Source: Lophium mytilinum
Lineage: Eukaryota; Ascomycota; Dothideomycetes; Mytilinidiales; Mytilinidiaceae
NCBI GenBank assembly: GCA_010093605.1
Contig: MU004181.1
Location: 2,820,215-2,884,214, forward strand
Direction: 5' to 3'
DNA: 64,000 bases
Shown here: piece by piece, positions 34,870-47,098 of the stretch
How positions within the stretch are numbered: position 1 is the first letter of the stretch
Layout: each line of letters begins with the position of its first letter
Translations under genes and position numbers: made by a program
The notes under the pieces: generated by a model
What the model was told of the DNA's origin: nothing
Seen by the model: only the letters and a program-made list of their open reading frames with translations
Databases searched by the model: none

Positions 34870-35737
34870 TGCGAGTTCGTCGCGTTCGTGCTTCTGCATT
34901 TTGGGTGGCGTTCTGGTATACCTATATCCTTTCAGGACACGAACTTGCATATTGCATTTCTGGCTGGCAGTATGCAGAAGTTTGAGTTAAGCTGTGTATT
35001 AGACGCCAATGTAACTCTAATTAATCACTACTTTAGAAGTTTAGTCCGTCCACCACGAAAGGTGTACAAAGTGACAGAGAAATTGCATAGGCCTGTTCAA
35101 CATGATTGCAGTGAAAGAACTAGGGAGATGGAATATGGTTTTTCGCGTCATACATTTTGCACATGACTGGGCAAGGCACGTGACGATGGCAGGGGATCTG
35201 AGGACCAGGATGGCAGCAGGCCTCCATAAGTAGGACAAGAAGAGCGGAGGAGCAATAGCCTCATGCTGGTGACGCAGCAAATGGATCAGTCGAGTATGCT
35301 TTCTTTTGTACTTTTCTTGTACCATCGGCATAGGCACAGCAATTTCCGTGAAACGTCTGTCAGAGTAGAGCATCCCCTCTCTTTCAAAGAGGGACTGAGT
35401 AAGAGTTTACACTAAAGTGGGCCTTCTGCGTAATTATCACGGGAACATCGTTTTTCCATAGCTGTTATACAACCTTAAGCTTCGTCGCTACCTCGAGCTT
35501 CGCCTAGTGCCCAGCCTTCTGCCTTGGAGGTCCCGGCTAGCCGCTAGGCATCTACAGCACCTCACGAAAACACATGACAGCGCGGTTTCACCGCCTCTGC
35601 TGGCGTCCGACTTTAAATACTCACTGCGCGTCTGCTTCTTTCTCTCATCATATCACTCTCTTCGTTTCCGTCTTCTCTCACCCTACACGCCTCCAATCAT
35701 TCGAAAATACGTGGTACCTACCATTGGGGAGCACATC
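34870..35737. other. Intergenic, promoter of the ankyrin gene
   Basis: No gene recognised. The 35,630-35,700 part is CT-rich and probably the 5' leader of the following gene. The open frame that starts at 35507 reaches the gene in frame but its first 77 residues look like leader sequence. Confidence 0.5.
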
Positions 35738-38700
35738 ATGGCTCCTTCTTCTACGACGGTGACGGCACTCCCAGAGGTGCCCGCTAAACACGACGGCTTC
35801 ATTCCATTCGTGGCTAGCCACCCAGAGAAGTCCATCATCGAATTGCTCGAGCCGTACAAACAATATGACGCCAAACTCCGAGAGATTTACGCTCAGGAGC
35901 CACAGCATCCGGCGCTGGCCGATCCTTTCGTCAACGTTGTTCCTCTATTCAATGGTCATGAAGCTGATCTCAAAGTCCGTGCTCGTGACTTGAGCTCCGA
36001 ATCTGCCGAGGAGAAAGACAGGTATATCATGTCTCTCGATGGTGATGATCGCAAGCAGAGTGGTGCTCCAGCTGTTGTACCAAACCTCAAGACCTTTCAG
36101 CAAAATCTCGCTGTCTTTTCCGAGTCGTCTCTCGTTGATCTTGACTGGAATAACGTTGTGGCCGCTGGCAGTTCCGTGGTTACCTCTCTTTTGCCCGTTC
36201 CAGAGAAGTATCAGTCTTCCAAGAGGGCTCTCCGACAGTATTATCATGAGATAGTAGCCCCTGCGTCTGATGTTGATTTGTTCCTCTACGGCCTGAGCGA
36301 GGAGGATGCAATCAAAAAGATCACCCAGATCGAAACCAAGATCAGGGATTCCATTCTGACTGAAACGACTACGATTCGTACCAAAAATGCCATCACAATT
36401 GCCAGCCAATACCCCACACGCCACGTCCAGATAGTTCTCCGCATCTACAAATCCGTCTCGGAGATTCTGACTGGGTTTGATGTCGACTGCTCTTGTGCGG
36501 CCTATGATGGCAAACAAGTCTACGCGTCTCCCCGTGCAATTGGAGCGTATATGACTCAATGCAACACCATCGATCTATCCCGACGATCTCCTTCCTGTAA
36601 GACTTCTGATGTCCATTACCTCTACATAGGCTAATATAAAAAGACGAATCGAGGCTCTCGAAATATTCTCATAGAGGATTCGAAGTCTACTGGCCTCTGC
36701 TAGACCGCTCCAGGATCGATCCGACTATCTTCGAGCGATCCTTTGGTCGTACTGTTGGACTTGCTAGACTGCTTGTCTTGGAGAAACTGCCAACGTCCTC
36801 TGAACGTGATTCTTACATGGCTCAACGTCGCAAGGAACGAGGACGACCTGCCCTCAATACAAACAATCGATACAGCCATAGAACGTGGGGAAACCTCAAA
36901 GACGATCACGAAGATGAGATCGCTGAATGGGTTGAGCAGGACGACGTCAGCGACTACCATACCTTTGTAAGTTGTCTTCTACAATCCCTCGGCACAAGTT
37001 CGTGTACACTATCTTGCCACTGTCTGTGGTGCCTCGACCTATTCTCAGGGGGCCGAAGGCGCTGGCACTGCAACGTTCTGAACAAGCTCTGAAGAGTTTG
37101 GGCCACCTCAGACGATGCCTTCTCCGTCTCGGTAGTTTGCTACCCGCGAATTTCTGAAATCTATTGAGGCACCACGGACAGTCGCAGACAGGTGTACCCA
37201 GCTATGACGAGACACCATGTGTATCCCTTGCTCTTAGTGGAGATAACTAACCTCGACAGACTGTACCATATGGTGTCAGATTTCATGCGAAGAAGATAGA
37301 GAAGTTGCTCTATACCAAAGATCTTCTTCTCAACGCGGAATGGAACAAGCCTAAAGACCGAGAAGTCAACCTGCATCGACATCCTGCTTTCTTCGGTTTT
37401 GCGGAAGACATCATTCACGATTGTTGCGGCTTTTGTCCAGCACCCTTCACACCAGAGGAGCACGATGTGGCGGAGACAGAGGGCAAAATCTACGTTTCCG
37501 GGGGCATTTCTTTCATCAAAGATGATGCAGGAAGGCAAGCAATTGGTAGCTTCAATCCAATCACGGACGACGATTGGACCGATATGGCGTAAGTTGTCTT
37601 GAATGCATTGATATTACAGAAGTTAACGCTTTGCAGATACGTCGGAAACACTGCACGATTGTGCCAGGCTATCGTTGACGGCGATCTCGAACACGTTCAG
37701 GACTGGCTTACCCAAGAAGGATCTGATCCCAATTGCCGCGATTATACCGGACGAACTCCGCTGCACTTAGCGGTCCAGAGCTCGACACCGGATATTGTTC
37801 AAGCACTCATTGATCGAAATGCCCGCTTAGTCGCTAGACTGGCGGATGGTCGCACCGCCCTTCACCTTGCAGCCGCCCGGGGCAATGTAAAGATGGTTAA
37901 TCTGATTTTGAAGCGCAGCGAGGCAAATGAAGAAGAGGAAATGAGCAAGGAGGATCTGCGCAAGGAAGCTAGAACCGCTGCCAGCAAAGAGGTCAAATCT
38001 GATGATAAGAGTGAAGTAGGAGACGAAGACGAACAAGAAGAAGAGAGTGATGGGGAACTGATCGAAGATGAAGAATCTGATGACGATTTCAAATCTACCA
38101 CCACTGGATCCTTCCTCCAAGTCAAGGACAAAACATCCGAGAAAGAAATTGACGACGAGGCGGACGAGGAGCCCGATTTCTACGACGTAAACGTACTGGC
38201 CTGGGATACTGGATGCTCCCCGCTTCATCTCGCTATCGTCAACGGTCATGTTGACGTGGTTAGAGAGCTTGTTCAGTCGTATGGTGCTGATGTGCTTCTG
38301 CCAATCAAGCTTCTCAACGATTACGACAAGTCCCCTCGCGCAGCAATCCTCACTTTGGCTCTGTGTCTCCAGCTTCCCCCGGAAAAAGCTAAGACGATGA
38401 CTTCAACGCTCTTGGAGCTTGGCGCTTCTTCAGCTCAGGCTGATATCAATCAGACTACCGCTCTCCACTATTTTGCAGGCGTGAACCCAGAGCTGTTGTC
38501 CATCCTCTTCGAGCATGACGAGCCCGTAGCAAGACGCGCCATCAACCACCTCTCAGTCACCGGCTCCTCATGGCATCCTTCTTCGCAGAGCCCATTAATG
38601 ACCGCCATCGAGAGTCGAAATTCTATTGGGGTTATGAAGCTGCTAAACGCTGGTGCCAAAGCGACGATAGAGTTCTCGGATTGGATGAAGTCAATCACCG

Positions 38701-41614
38701 TGAAGTACGACGAGTTTGCTTCACGGGATTCGAAACAGAACCAGACCGCCTTCGCCAAGGATCTGGAACAGCCAATTATCTTGGCTGTACAGAACGAACT
38801 TCCCTCAGTGGCGATAGAGCTTCTGAATCGTGGCGCTGATCCCAACACTTTGACCAGGGATACGAAGCTAGGCGTCACAGACCATTGGTTGAGGGGTTAT
38901 CGCAAAATGGAGAGCCTCCTGGATCTTGTGCAGGCGAAATTGAAAACTATGAAGGACTTCACCGCTCTCACTGATCTAAAACAGCCCGAGCTACGAGTTC
39001 TGGACGGCGAGGACTACTTGAAGGAGCTGAGCGAAGGCACCTACAAGCATTTTGCTGGCACAATAGCCCTTAATCAGGCGAAGAAGACGGACCAGGCGGC
39101 TCAAAAGCAATACGAGCTAAATCTGGAAGACGCCAAGAATAAGGAAGGCATCGCGGAGAAGAAAAAGGCTGTGGAAGGCTTGCTTCTTGAATTTGAAGAA
39201 CTTGAGGCTCTTCTACTTCAGAAAGATTCGAAAAAACTGGTGGATCTTCATCCAGATCTTTCTCACTCTGCTCGGGGAACAGATCGGCACACCAGATCGG
39301 TGGATCCCCCTAAACCCAATCCCTTCAAGCTGGAATTTGGCTTCAAGAAAGTGCATGACCTCGATGATGAGAAGCGCGATGCATATCTGGAACTGTAACT
39401 ACTTTCGAGGCTTGTCATTGTTTGAGCATAGCTAACTACTCTACAGGTTTCAAGCAGCCTGGGCTGGAAATATCGAAACGATCAAAAAGCTCACTCTCGC
39501 TCCTTGGGGGGCTGATTCCGATCGCACTCCTCTCAAGATAGCCGTTACAGATGATGAGGGCTTTTCTCCCTTCAGCATTGCTGTTCTTCGCCGCCATTTC
39601 GCCGTTGCAAAGGCTGTTCTGGAGATAGCGAAAGCGCAATACAAACCGACCGAGGCCAAAGGCACAGAGAGATACAACCTAGCGGAGAGTGAAGAAGATT
39701 ATAGCGATGAGGATGAGGATGACAGCCATGACGATATTCGAATCGACAAGCAGATCATCGACACGCAGTTCACCATCGAAAATATCGGCGAGATTTCTAC
39801 CCAAGTCAAAAGTACCACTCAGCCTGCGGAAATGATTTCATGGCCATGTGCCGTTTGGAGATACTTTGAGGCGCTTCCCGATGGCCATGTTTACTACTAC
39901 GGATCTTCCACTCGTAAGGCCGACCTGAGCAAGGTGGATAGTCTTACGCAATTCGCCATATTGTCAAACGACCACGAACTATTCAAATTTCTTCTTGCAC
40001 TCCCGGAGTACAAGATCGCCTCGATGTTGGAAGAAGTGTCTCGTATTCCGAAGTTTTCGAGATCCGACTTTGAATACGCAATCAGCCTGGGCCGTTTCGA
40101 TTTGCTCGGTCAAATGATCAAACATGCTGGTGCTGGCCTCGCGCTGGATGCCTTGGTTAAGAAAAGCGGTGTCAAGATTGAAGAGCGTCCCCGTTACTAC
40201 CAAGGCTTGAGTATTCATGGCACTAAGCGCAGCGACTGGGCTGCTGCTGGAAGACGCTCTCAGATGCGCACAACGGTCAGCGAAAGCTGGCCGCCTGCAC
40301 TTTCTGCAGCAGCGAACGGAAACATTGAGAGCGTCGAATGGTTTCTTGGAGACACCCCGGCGAGATATTATTCAGAATTCGCCGAAACCAACAAAGCGGA
40401 TAAACGTCTGCAACAGCTTGCTCAGGCAAATGGCGGGTTTGACAAGGTGCTTTCAACCTGGCTGGGCGCTCGACGTGAGTACATCCTTAGCAAATTGCCC
40501 CTGTAACCACATTTTAAGGAAGTCGAAGCGGAGCTAACATCATGGTATAGGCGACCTGATTATCCACATGGCGGTACTTTCGAAGCCATCTCCGGATTCG
40601 GCTCGTCTCCTGGAATATCTCATCAAGGCCGTACCCGACTCTCTCCACACTAAATCAACGAAAGGCCATACTCCTCTCGCTCTCGCCTTTTCCCTTCGCC
40701 GAGTCGCTGCAGCACGCACGCTCATTGCCGCAGGTGCGGATCAGACGAGCCGTGATCACTCCGGTAACAACATTCTTCACATCCTGTTCAATGGCATCAA
40801 ATCCCAGGCCAAAACAAATCTGGATAGTCTCCAAAAGATGTTGGAACTGATCGACCCTCGATTGGTATCTTCGCTTCTCACAGAGCGCTCGCAAGACGGG
40901 CCTGGCGCGGCTACTCCTCTCGCACTTTGGCTCCATTTAGGCAATCGAGGTGAAGTCCACCATTTTGGATGGCATGGACATCGCCCAGGGGCTGAGAACA
41001 AGAATAACGAGACGGTTGAGAAAGTTGCAATGCTTCGCGCTATCCTCGACTTCTCCAGCAAGACCGGCTACGAGAATCTTGAACTCCTCGACGGGGCTGG
41101 AGACACTCCCGTCCATATGGCCACTAGGCTCCAGCTTCACGACTGCTTGAAGCTGATGCTTGAGCGGAGGCCTGATCTGCTCTACCGCGAGAATGCGACC
41201 GGCCGTACACCAGCCGAAATGGCGGAAGACGCCTACATCGCTGAACGAGTCAAAAACGTGCCGCAGTTCGAAAAGGTCAACACTAGCATTGTCGACCGAC
41301 CGCAAGAGAGCTTTGTCGAAGGTGCCGAAAATGAAGCGAAGAAACCCACTGAGCGCGAGAAGATCTGGACGCTTTTCAGGACTATCTTGGCGGAGAAGCC
41401 GGCTAAGAGACGCTTGGTCAGTTTGTTCGAGGCTAATGAGGTCGCGAAGAGGCTGGCACTGAGGAAGAAGAAGGCGGCTAGGGACGGAACTGGTCGCCCA
41501 ACTGTGGACGCTAATGGCCAGGAGCAGGAAGGGCAGGAGGCGACCGAGGATGAGGTGTCTAAGTTCTATAGCACTGCTGCGGGATGGGACGAAGAGGATG
41601 CTAAGGACGAGTAG
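35738..41614 (+). CDS. Nucleotidyltransferase-like plus ankyrin-repeat protein, 1,786 aa
   Basis: Exons 35738-36596, 36644-36966, 37260-37588, 37637-39394, 39447-40474 and 40551-41614; all phases agree. The N-terminal 300 residues resemble a polymerase-beta-type nucleotidyltransferase: AAGSSVVTSLLP (Gly144-Ser-Ser), then SDVDLFLYGL with Asp178 and Asp180, and a third carboxylate in TGFDVDCSCAAYDG (Asp248/Asp250). Next comes RSPSYESRLSKYSHRGFEVYWP. Ankyrin repeats start at about 534 (DPNCRDYTGRTPLHLAVQ, then GRTALHLAAARGNVKMV), resume near 700 (CSPLHLAIVNGHVDVV), and occur again in the last exon (GHTPLALAF, GNNILHILFNG, GDTPVHMATRL). Acidic low-complexity segments and a coiled coil separate the groups. 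Function is unknown; the fold call is by motif only. Intron 2, 293 nt, is unusually long. Confidence 0.85.
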
Positions 41615-42246
41615 TACTGAGGTGTGGGAGATGATGAAATTGTATGAAAGCACGTGGGATTGCTCCGGCCTCGACGATTGGCTCGATGAGCAGGGCGCTG
41701 GAAATGCTCTACGAGAGATAGGACGAAGGATGATGAAAATGGTAGGGGTCTATTGTACTTAGCTATCCAAGTATGATGTAAACAACATCGTTCCCTTAGC
41801 TCATTATTGACTTGAATGGCTTGTTGTGGATTCGTGTACACTTCTTTATCACCGGCTGTGGTCCTTTGCGGTATTTTCATGGTCCCCAACTAGGTTGGCG
41901 TTCCGCGGTTTAGAGAATTGGTAAACTCGTGAGGCCACCCCAGACGGCGTCAGAGGGTTGTACACAGATTTGCTATGTGATGCTTAGCCCTGATTTCTAT
42001 CACAGCACTCCGTGATAAGGCATTTACTCACTGCCTTGTCTGGCATCTAAGATAGTGTTCGTCAAGCGGTTCGAACGTTTGAGATTCGGGGTTTGAAGTC
42101 ATACGATGCAACAAACGAGCCTCAAAAAGGCATGATTTGGGTTTAATAAAAACAATGTACCTGTTACTACCGAAAGCATTGACTTCGAGGGGTATTAGAC
42201 ATAAAGGAGAGTATTGGCTTTTGCCAAAGAAACGATTGACGAAGGT
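41615..42246. other. Convergent 3' region
   Basis: About 630 bp between the ankyrin gene and the metallopeptidase gene stop codons. No gene recognised. Confidence 0.5.
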
Positions 42247-43236
42247 TTACATGGTCGGAATGGTATGCTTAGAATCACCCTCCTGCTGAGCAAATGATTG
42301 CTTGAATGCCGCCAATCCTATCATGAAGATGTCAGTTCTCATTCTCAAAGTCAGAAGGAGGCGTATACATACCAGCAAGAATGCCGCAAACCATGAAGAG
42401 GAAAGAAATGATAGACCAGATAACACCCCAGCATTGCGAAGAGCCTCCGTATCGCTTCGCGAACACGCTCGCATCAGAGCTGTTTACTTTTCGGAGAATG
42501 AGGTCGTCGCAAATATCCCATACGCTGTACAAGGATGACATAACGCCAATAAAGAGCTACAAGATATCATATTAGCTATCATCTCTAGCACGTAGGAGGA
42601 GGATACATACCACAACGAACCTGAGCGGCTCAGCATGCTTGATAAACCAACAACCCACCAACAAACCCACCGCCGCCAAAATCGTACCAATAGTGAGCCA
42701 ATCCTTCCGCGCCCACCAAAGGATAAGCAAAAAGCAGACACCCAAAACAATACTCGCGATCTTGCTCGCCACGATATCGAAACCGCAGAAAATGAGCAGC
42801 GCGCCGATGAATGAAGATCCAAGATAGCCGGCTGGCAGCGTCACGGCGCTGATGCCACCGCGCATGTGGGTCACGCCGCCCTCGTGCGGGTCGAGCGAGA
42901 TGGATTCTACCCTCCCGCCGGTGCAACAGGCGGTGATTGCATGGCCGAATTCATGGAAGGCGATGACGAGCATCTGATGCGAGGTTTAGACTAGAAATAG
43001 GGAAAGAATAGAGGAAACCAGAGCAATCTTACCTTGAAAGGCCATAAGACCCATCGAATATAGGGAATGTTCCATAGAAGAGCAATTACAACGACGTAGA
43101 CGGCTATTATTCCGAGCGTCACGCCTTGGGTGTGGTTAACGCTGAGGCCACGACGGGCAAGACTAGGGCTGGCGAAGATGACTGCGCGGCTAGCGAGGGC
43201 GGCCGCGTTCATCATTTTGAGGTCGTGGGGAGCCAT
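42247..43236 (-). CDS. M50-like integral-membrane zinc metallopeptidase, 4 exons
   Basis: Exons 43236-43033, 42973-42611, 42556-42373 and 42317-42247 give 273 aa. The zinc-binding motif HEFGH lies at 75-79 at the start of exon 2, followed by ACCTGGRVESISLDPHEGGVTHMRGG and the strongly hydrophobic AGYLGSSFIGALLIFCGF. This is the M50B type of peptidase, in which the active site lies in the membrane. Several further membrane helices follow (IVLGVCFLLILWW, TIGTILAAVGLLVGCWF, IWSIISFLFMVCGILAG). An additional helix (GIIAVYVVVIALLWNIPYIRW) precedes the HEXXH. Related fungal proteins are annotated only as peptidase M50B-like; the substrate is unknown. Start ATG 43236 (MAPHDL) was chosen over the long upstream open frame. 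Confidence 0.85.
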
Positions 43237-43650
43237 GGTGGAGTTATTGAATGTGTTTACTGAAGATGCAGGTGTCGCATCGATGGAAGATGTTGGGTAG
43301 TTGATGTTCTTGGACCTGAAACCGCGTGGAACGCGTGGAGGAGGAGCTGACGTGGGTGTGGAATGCTTGCGTGGCGCAGCTGGAGCCCCTCTATTTTTAG
43401 TAGCACCTATCTCACGTGTTTTGATAAAGCAAAATTCTCGACGTCGTTGCGCATTTGAATTTTGTATCACACTCTTTGGTGGTATTGTCATAGCTACATC
43501 TGTGCCTTCGAGTTCCTAGACAAAACCTCCATAAAGTCCCTCCGTTGCAATTCAAAGAGCAACATCCCAACTAGGAAATCGCTAGTTCGCTGAATGCTCA
43601 AACCACTCCTTGAAGTCAAATCTCGCTCCGTAAAGGAAGAGAAACCTGCA
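43237..43650. other. Intergenic, about 410 bp
   Basis: Promoter of the metallopeptidase gene and the 3' end of the next minus-strand gene. Nothing else seen. Confidence 0.5.
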
Positions 43651-45337
43651 TCAGTTGGCGTGTTCACCTCGATCTGCTTCTGATTGAGAGTACTGCAACA
43701 GGCGTCGTTCGTAGCTATTCTGATGTCGAAGACGAGCCTTCTCCCTCTTTACCTGTTGCTTCTGCTTTTTCAGCAGCGCTTGAGCCTTTTTGTACACTGC
43801 ATTCTTGTCTCGGAAGGTATCTGTAAATCTTTGCGAGAACTCAGAAAAGAGACGATCCTTGTCAGTACTTCCCTCGTTATTTTGCAGCCACTCCGCAATG
43901 AATCGTTCCTCTTCTCCCGAGTACACTTTTCGTGTGACCTTCACCTCGGCTGGGTAATTCGCTTTATAGCCCTGGTCGCGCCACTCATTCAGCTGTGACA
44001 CTTGATTTGGGTCAGACCAGTCCATTGTAGATACTGCAGGCCAGCGAACTTCATTGCCGTCTTGATCATGGTATACATACTTCGTGGGGTCCGGCTGATA
44101 GAGCACCGCAGGGCTCTTGTCAACCACAATGATGCCTTCCGGGGTGGTAACCTCAAGGTAAATGGAGAAGTTCAAGTCCTGTGCTGGTGAAGCTCCGAAA
44201 GAAGTAGCGTCCTCGTTCGCAACACTACTTCCATATGCGACTGATGAAGTATCCTCAGCACTGTAACGTGATTCTCCGAAAGGTGATGAGGGATTAAAGT
44301 CCTGGGCTGGTGGAATATCGCTAGTTGTAGTGCCCTCACTGATAACGCTACCTCCATATGCGACTGATGGCATCTCCTCAACATTCTGAGCTTGTTTTTT
44401 GCCAGGTGGTGAGAGTCCTTTGAGAAGAAGCTTCATCGGTCTGCAGCTCTCCTCCTGTTCCTGAGTCCACGGTAGATGGCACCAACGCCGTCCAGCGCCT
44501 TCAAATTTCAGCCGCTGACTCGCATCGTAGTTTTCATCCACGACCCGCTCGCCCGTGCCGTCGACTCGCAACATCTGGCTATGGTATCCGTAGTAGTAGT
44601 CCTTGGTCTCCACGCGTAGTGTTCCGCTGGAGTAGACGACTAGCACTTCAGACTTGCCAAGAACCTGGAACTTCTTTGGTAGGTTGCGCAAGTAGTCTGG
44701 ATGAAGGAGGTATCTGCCGCTACCGCGAGCATATGGCTCCGGGTAAAGCGGGTGGATCTTCGCCTTTTGAAGAGAACCTGTTCGTCGTTAGCACTACTGC
44801 TTGCTATTATACTACGCGATACGCTAGCAACTTACTTAGAGATTGTTCGAGACCTAATTTCAGCAGATCAATGTGCTTTAGGCCAAGGAAATCCCCTGGA
44901 AGATGCTGTTGGAGGCAGTAATTTCTCCATTGCTTCCAGTCTCTGATATAGAGTGGGTGAGGGTCGGAAATTCTCCTATGACGCCGCGTCATGATTCCCA
45001 GCTTGGCGCTCCCATGAATGAACTCAGAGACCACATCAGGTGGAGAATGAAGAGACCAGAACTTGCCAGGGAAAGGTCGAGGGAACCAAGAAGGGCGCCA
45101 GTGCAGCGCGGTGTTATCTGGGAAAGAAGTCAAAACGAGCAGATCGTGCTGGAGCAGCTTGAGCTGAGGATCTGCTTCGACATCCTCCTGAGTAAGACTG
45201 CCAGGGATATAGAGCTCGAAAGACTCGTTTGTCATATCGGATTCAACATGAGGTTTCGTCTCCGTAGGTAGTGGGGACATGGTGTCTGCTCGAACGAGAT
45301 CGATATCCATACTGTCTGGAAATTCTGGCCAAGACAT
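43651..45337 (-). CDS. Protein of unknown function with internal duplication, 2 exons
   Basis: Exons 45337-44836 and 44777-43651 join in phase 1 to give 542 aa; the junction yields a smooth LEQSLSSLQKAKIHPLYP. Start ATG at 45337 (MSWPEFPDSM); more 5' exons remain possible. The middle has a Trp/Pro-rich block (WRPSWFPRPFPGKFWSLH) and YYYGYHSQML. A 41-residue unit is imperfectly repeated from about residue 304 (SVAYGGSVISEG then SVAYGSSVANED, each followed by PAQD-F/L). The C-terminal part has YSGEEERFIAEWLQNNEG and RFTDTFRDKNAVYKKAQALL, helical and reminiscent of a SANT/Myb or homeodomain-like helix set, followed by a basic coil of KKQKQQVKREKARLR type that could bind nucleic acid. I do not recognise the family. 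Confidence 0.65.
44172..44369 (-). repeat. Imperfect in-frame 123-bp duplication inside the unknown gene
   Basis: CATATGCGACTGATG on the plus strand recurs at 44232-44246 and 44355-44369, i.e. 123 bp (41 codons) apart. The second copy is shorter and diverged, so the duplication is not recent and kept the frame. Confidence 0.7.
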
Positions 45338-46386
45338 ATTGGAAACCCCTTTAGTCGTAACCTCTTTAGTATTGAGCAGTGGACCGAGTTCTAGAAGATG
45401 TGTAGGAGAATCTGTCAAGAAGTGACATGGACAGCCTGTGGCAGCATCCGGTTTGATGATCGGGGCTCGGTTTGATGCAGGGTTTGCGACACGTCTTCAC
45501 GACTTGTTGACTCTACGCTTGGCTGCTGAATGTGGTGAAGTTTCCAGCGGCTAAGAGGTTTTTCCGCGCCGGAGTGGTGGGTCCAGTGAATGTCAGCTGT
45601 CTCGGCCCTGTTTGTTAGTGGTGTCAAGACACATATCTGAAAGGCGTGAAGTGTATACGGTACTTTGAAAATCAACGTGATTTGTACATGTGACCAACTA
45701 ACCCCAAAGCTCACAGTCTGTCTCAGGCCAGAACTACCACAAGCAACTTGAAGAAGCAAACTGTACAGCAATGATGCGGCGAAAGTTGCAATACTCGTAG
45801 GTAAAAGGCTGTGTTGTTAGTGACGCATCAAGTAAGCTAGTCGGGGCAAGTTAGTACGATTTTGAGCCCCGCATCGCCTTATCCCAGCTATGTAGTTATC
45901 TCGCGCTGTGTTAGATGGAAAGGACGAGGTTCCTGAGATTTGAGATGAGTTGAGCAGAGGAGACAGGCTGCATACAAGCCCGAACCCCCGTGCCCGTTAG
46001 GCTCACTTGGTCAAAGCGTCGCCTAGCCTTGCGCCTCTCATTTTCGTCTCTCCCTCATCGGGCCGACACCCAGATTCAGTCACTTTGTCAGCTTGTATAT
46101 AATCACCTTCCAGAATTGTCAACGATGGAAAGAATGAATGTCAGTTTCAACCTTTTCAAAATCAGAATGCTCCAATTCCAGCGTACTTTGTCATCTAAGC
46201 TTATCTCCGACCTCCTTTAAGGGGCTGCTCCTGATCCTGCACAAAAGGACCTCGGTCCTGGCTCCTGGACCATGATCTAGTTTTGTGTTCTGGGTCCTCT
46301 TCCCTCCTTCACCTTCACTCTCTCGCCTCCAGGAACCTCCGGCGCCCATTCCCATCATTTGCGCGCTCACATCCAGACCAGACAAC
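45338..46386. other. Intergenic between divergent genes, about 1.05 kb
   Basis: Promoters for the unknown gene (-) and the MAPEG gene (+). An open frame at 45415-45771 (-) could contain 5' coding sequence of the unknown gene, but no good splice pair joins it. Confidence 0.45.
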
Positions 46387-46951
46387 ATGAATTATTCAGT
46401 CTACGGCATCCCCGCCTACTATGTGCTGACCCTCTTTCCACATACATATGCTGTGCGTAGATATTGATTACATCTGTTTGGACTCCCTAACTTATCACCA
46501 CCTAGCAACAAATCATCAAGAACGCCAGCAATGGCTATTGGGACAACCGCAATCCTAAGGGAGTCGACTTACTCACGCAGTACAAGAAGTCTGTGCCGGC
46601 AGCGGTCTTTGCCAAATTTGAAAGAGCAACGGCTGCCCACAACAACGGCATGGAGAATATGGCTTTGTTCATTGGAGCGGTGCTCGTGGGCAATATGGCG
46701 AAGCTGGATTCAAGTAAGCACACCGGAAATGAAAGTGGGTTTTCTTTGACATCCTGCTTCTAGGCACTCTGAACACCGTCGTTGGAAGCTTCCTCGCGCT
46801 CCGCGTGGTCTACACGGCGCTTTACATCACTATCACGAACAAGAAGTACAGTCTAGCGAGAAGTGCGGTTTGGGCCATCAGCACTTCGCTGCTTCTCTAT
46901 GTCATCGTCAAAGCAGCAAATAGATTAGCCTACCAAACAGACTTCGCGTAG
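46387..46951 (+). CDS. MAPEG-family membrane protein, 3 exons
   Basis: Exons 46387-46452, 46506-46713 and 46764-46951 give 153 aa, normal length for MAPEG (membrane-associated proteins in eicosanoid and glutathione metabolism). Four hydrophobic helices are visible: GIPAYYVLTLFPH, MALFIGAVLVGNM, TVVGSFLALRVVYTALYI and AVWAISTSLLLYVIV. The family's signature precedes helix 2: FERATAAHNNGMENMALF (about 60-77), corresponding to the usual R-x-x-RA-x-x-N-x-x-E block. Members act as glutathione transferases or peroxidases in the ER or outer mitochondrial membrane; fungal MAPEG proteins of this short type are mostly uncharacterised, so activity is not certain. Convergent with the ADP-ribosylglycohydrolase gene, 147 bp apart. 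Confidence 0.85.
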
Positions 46952-47098
46952 AGCTTGCAAGGTGCTCTCATTTCAATTACCGTATTTTTGCGTTTCTAGA
47001 TATCATATTCAGACTGAGCCCTTCCCAAAGCTTGATTTCATCAAAAGAGTGTGTCGACCAATACGCGCGTTTGATGCTTCAGGCCCTGCTCTGAGTAT

